Positions 61,491 to 64,000 of a stretch of DNA of 64,000 nt are shown one piece after another. Made by a program: the position numbers and the translations under genes. How positions within the stretch are numbered: position 1 is the first letter of the stretch; each line of letters starts with the position of its first letter. The DNA is from Luzula sylvatica (lineage: Eukaryota > Streptophyta > Magnoliopsida > Poales > Juncaceae). The notes beneath the pieces are model-generated. The model was not told the origin of the DNA and did not search any database. It was given only the letters and a program-made list of their open reading frames with translations. The stretch is from positions 15,064,215 through 15,128,214 of the forward strand of contig OX326961.1 of NCBI GenBank assembly GCA_946800325.1, in the 5' to 3' direction.

Positions 61491-61905
61491 TGGCGGGATT
61501 TGCAAGTCCCGCCAAAAACACAATAGGCGGGATTTGCAAATCCCGCCAAAAAGACAATAGGCGGGATTTGGAAATCCCGCCAAAAAGACAATAGGCGGGA
61601 TTTACAAATCCCGCCAAAAACACAATTGGCGGGATTTGCAAATCCCGCCAAAAACACAATAGGCGGGATTTGCAAATCCCGCCAAAAACACAATAGGCGG
61701 GATTTGTAAATCCCGCCAAAAACACAATTGACGGGATTTGCAAATCCCGCCAAAAACACAATAGGCGGGATTTGCAAATCCCGCCAAAAACACAATAGGC
61801 GGGATTTGTAAATCCCTCCAAAAACACAATATGCGGGATTTGTAAATCCCGCCAAAAAGACAATAGGCGGGATTTGCAAATCCCGCCAAAAACACAATTT
61901 ACATG
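61491..61905. repeat. 34-bp palindromic satellite, second block (12 copies)
   Basis: Same unit as the first block, with both linker types. Copies near 61731 and 61832 have arm changes (GACGGG and ATGCGGG). Confidence 0.95.
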
Positions 61906-62430
61906 ACCTGACAGGACATTACAGGACAGGGATCGACAGGACACGACAAGACACGACATGACAAGACAGGAAATGACAAGACATTACAGGAAAGGACAGG
62001 ACATGAGATGACAGGACATGACCCGACATGACAGGACATGACAAGACAAGACACGACAAGACACGACACGACACGACATGACCGGAAATGACACGACACG
62101 ACACGACAAGACACGACACGACAGGATAGGACAGGACAGGAAGGAAATGACAGGACATGACAAGACCTGACACGATAGGACAGGACAGATCATGACACGA
62201 CAAAACATGACAGGACAGACAAGATAATGACATAACAAGATCGCACAAGACAAGACTGGATATGACAGGACCCGACAAGACATGACAGGACAGGACAAGA
62301 CAAGACATGATAAAGGATATGAGTGGACAGCACAAGATCAGGACAGGACAAGAAATGATGTGATATTATATTATATGATATGATAAAGGACTAGACAGGA
62401 CAGAATATGATAAGAAAGTACATGACAGGA
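61906..62430. repeat. GACAN pentanucleotide microsatellite, second block
   Basis: About 500 bp of GACAN units with an AT-rich interruption at 62356-62381. The stretch 62382-62430 repeats 60570-60618 almost exactly (starting GATAAAGGACTAGACAGGAC). Confidence 0.93.
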
Positions 62431-62593
62431 TTTTCAAATCCCGCCAAAAACACAATATGCGGGATTTGCAAATCCCGCCAAAAACACAATAGGCGGGATT
62501 TGCAAATCCCGCCAAAAAGACAATAGGCGGGATTTGCAAATCCCGCCAAAATGACAATAGGCGGGATTTGCAAATCCCGCCGAAAACACAATA
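62431..62593. repeat. 34-bp palindromic satellite, third block (5 copies)
   Basis: One partial and four full units, same core. The last reads AATCCCGCCGAAAACACAAT and then leaves the repeat. Confidence 0.93.
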
Positions 62594-62605
62594 CCATGCC
62601 GATGT

Positions 62606-62680
62606 TATCCTCCTTCAAAATTAAACGAAGCACTAACATGGATCGCTACTTTTCGACCGCCTCGAAATACCGATACGTTT
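62606..62680 (-). pseudogene. Fragment related to the 3' end of the non-autonomous ORF
   Basis: On the minus strand about 73 bp align with 31282-31355 of the nested element at roughly 75 to 80 percent by eye, including the end of the ORF (GGRKVAIHVSASFNFEGG here, GGRKRAIQVSSSFNFQGG there) and a stop after it. The open frame upstream (to 62943) shows no other similarity to the element. Confidence 0.65.
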
Positions 62681-63138
62681 GTATATATATATATTATTTT
62701 TATTATGTTGAAAAAATAAAGTTCAATTAGAAAATTTATTGTGAAAATATTAAATATGCATGTGGAAAATGATTTGGTACCACCCTTATGCACAATATCC
62801 AAACATATAAGATTGGGCGGAACATAAGTGCATGAATAATCCCACCTCGCTGTATTGACCGACCGTATCCATCCTTTACCCCTATAAATAAGTCCCCCCT
62901 TCTCACCCAGTTTAATACTTGTGGCTGGCCTTTTCATAAACATAGGCCATATCCCCGTGAATTAATGCCGTGTCATGGCGTATCGACGCCGTGTCCATGA
63001 ATAATTTAATATAAAATATTTAGATACGCCAGCTGGCGTGTATGATACATATCCGATGCGTATCAAATGCGTATCCGTATCCGATACGTATCGGACACGC
63101 GTACGTCTCAGATTTTGGCGTATCGTAGTAACATAGCT
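62681..63138. other. Non-array island with TATA-like box and palindromes; no gene recognised
   Basis: Ordinary complex DNA. A TATAAATAAGTCCCCCC box is at about 62884-62900, similar to the LTR promoter box TATAAATAAGACCCC. Perfect palindromes occur at 63026-63039 (ACGCCAGCTGGCGT) and 63081-63094 (CCGATACGTATCGG) within a stretch rich in GTATCCG/CGGATAC words (about 62970-63125). It could be a retroelement remnant or the edge of another transposon. Confidence 0.5.
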
Positions 63139-63559
63139 TTTAACTAACTAACTACCTAACTAACTACATTGCTACATACCCACTAACTACCTTCTTACAT
63201 ACCCACTAACTACCTTCTAACTCACTAACATACATATTAACTAACTAACTAACTAACTAACTAAGTAAGTAAGTAACTAACTAACTAATTAACTAACCAC
63301 CTAACAAACTAAATAACTAACTAACTAACTGACTACTAGCTAACTAACTAACTAACTAACTACTAGATCGCTAACTAATTCACTAACTAATTAATTAACT
63401 AACTAACTAACTACTAGCTAACTAACTATCTAACTAACTAACTAACTAACTAACTACCTTCGTACATACCCACTAACTAACTAACTAACTAACTAACTAG
63501 CCTACAAAATAACTAACTAACTAATTAACTAACTAACTAACTACCTACATACCCACTAT

Positions 63560-63595
<36 letters not shown>

Positions 63596-64000
63596 TTAAC
63601 TAACAATTTCATTAACTAACTAACTACTAGCTAACTAACTAACTAACTTACTAACTAACTAATTAACTAACAAACTAACAAATTAACTAACTAAGTAACT
63701 AAATAATTAACTAACTAACTAACAAGCCAAATAACTAACTAAATAACTAATTAACTAACTAACTAACTAACTAACTAACTACATACCCACTAACTAACTA
63801 ACTAACTAACAAACAAACTCACAAATTAGCTAATTCTTTAATTAACTAATTAACTAACTAAATAACTAACTAATTAACTAACTAACTACTAGCTAACTAA
63901 CAAACTAACAAACTGATTAACAAACTAGCTTACTAACTAACTAACTAACTACTAGCTCACTAACTAACTAAGTAATTAACTAACTAGCTAAGTAACTAAC
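63139..64000 (-). repeat. Tetranucleotide array, CTAA (block 10), to window end
   Basis: Array in the inverted orientation with GTACATACCCAC-type islands, running off the window. No gene. Confidence 0.97.

Noticed and set aside
60557..61959. Long overlapping minus-strand ORFs of 446 and 464 codons
   Set aside because: They are read-through of the 34-bp and 5-bp repeats; two frames are open over the same DNA and the peptides are simple repeats of the unit.
60839..62593. CRISPR-like array of palindromic repeats
   Set aside because: The spacers are about 12 bp and nearly identical, there are no cas genes, and the context is a plant genome.
62605..62943. 112-codon minus-strand ORF as a gene
   Set aside because: Only its last 20 residues resemble a known sequence; the rest is AT-rich with no motif.

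Overview
This window is nuclear repeat DNA from a flowering plant. The evidence is an Athila-type Ty3/gypsy element, a plant Ty1/copia element primed by initiator Met-tRNA, a CACTA terminus and very long plant-style microsatellites. I see no host gene, tRNA or rRNA gene. I cannot name the species; a eudicot is only a guess.

About half of the window (roughly 33 kb, in ten blocks) is a tetranucleotide array, (TTAG)n on one strand and (CTAA)n on the other. It is not a plain microsatellite. Short diverged islands, such as a GGGTATGTAGGAAGGTAG type, recur in a conserved order and build higher-order units of about 1 to 4 kb. The array changes strand near 3.68, 8.75, 20.5 and 43.25 kb, and one switch carries a 29-bp fold-back inverted repeat.

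Layout: 1-1069 right end of a CACTA transposon; 1070-13158 array; 13159-14547 short solo LTR with target duplication CTAGT; 14548-16202 array; 16203-17806 long solo LTR with target duplication TCTAG; 17807-26629 array; 26630-42067 an Athila-like element on the minus strand (gag, protease, RT, RNase H, integrase, with one stop and one frameshift). It is split by a plus-strand non-autonomous relative at 28822-34225 (target duplication AAATG). That relative shares LTR, primer site, 3' region and polypurine tract but carries a different, unrecognised ORF. Then 42101-51406 array; 51475-60073 a copia element on the minus strand with two 999-bp LTRs and a disabled gag-pol; 60074-60569 array; 60570-62605 a GACAN pentanucleotide block holding 35 copies of a 34-bp repeat with a 22-bp palindrome; 62606-63138 a non-array island with a fragment related to the non-autonomous ORF, a TATA-like box and palindromes; 63139-64000 array.

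The most unusual points are these. The array has higher-order order and strand switches. The autonomous/non-autonomous Athila pair is nested head-against-head. The two large elements lack target duplications and have filler copied from themselves at their junctions, while both solo LTRs and the nested element have clean duplications. The copia leader holds about 15 dyad repeats, and the 34-bp palindromic satellite is striking. LTR divergences were judged by eye (about 1.6 to 2 percent) and suggest geologically recent activity.
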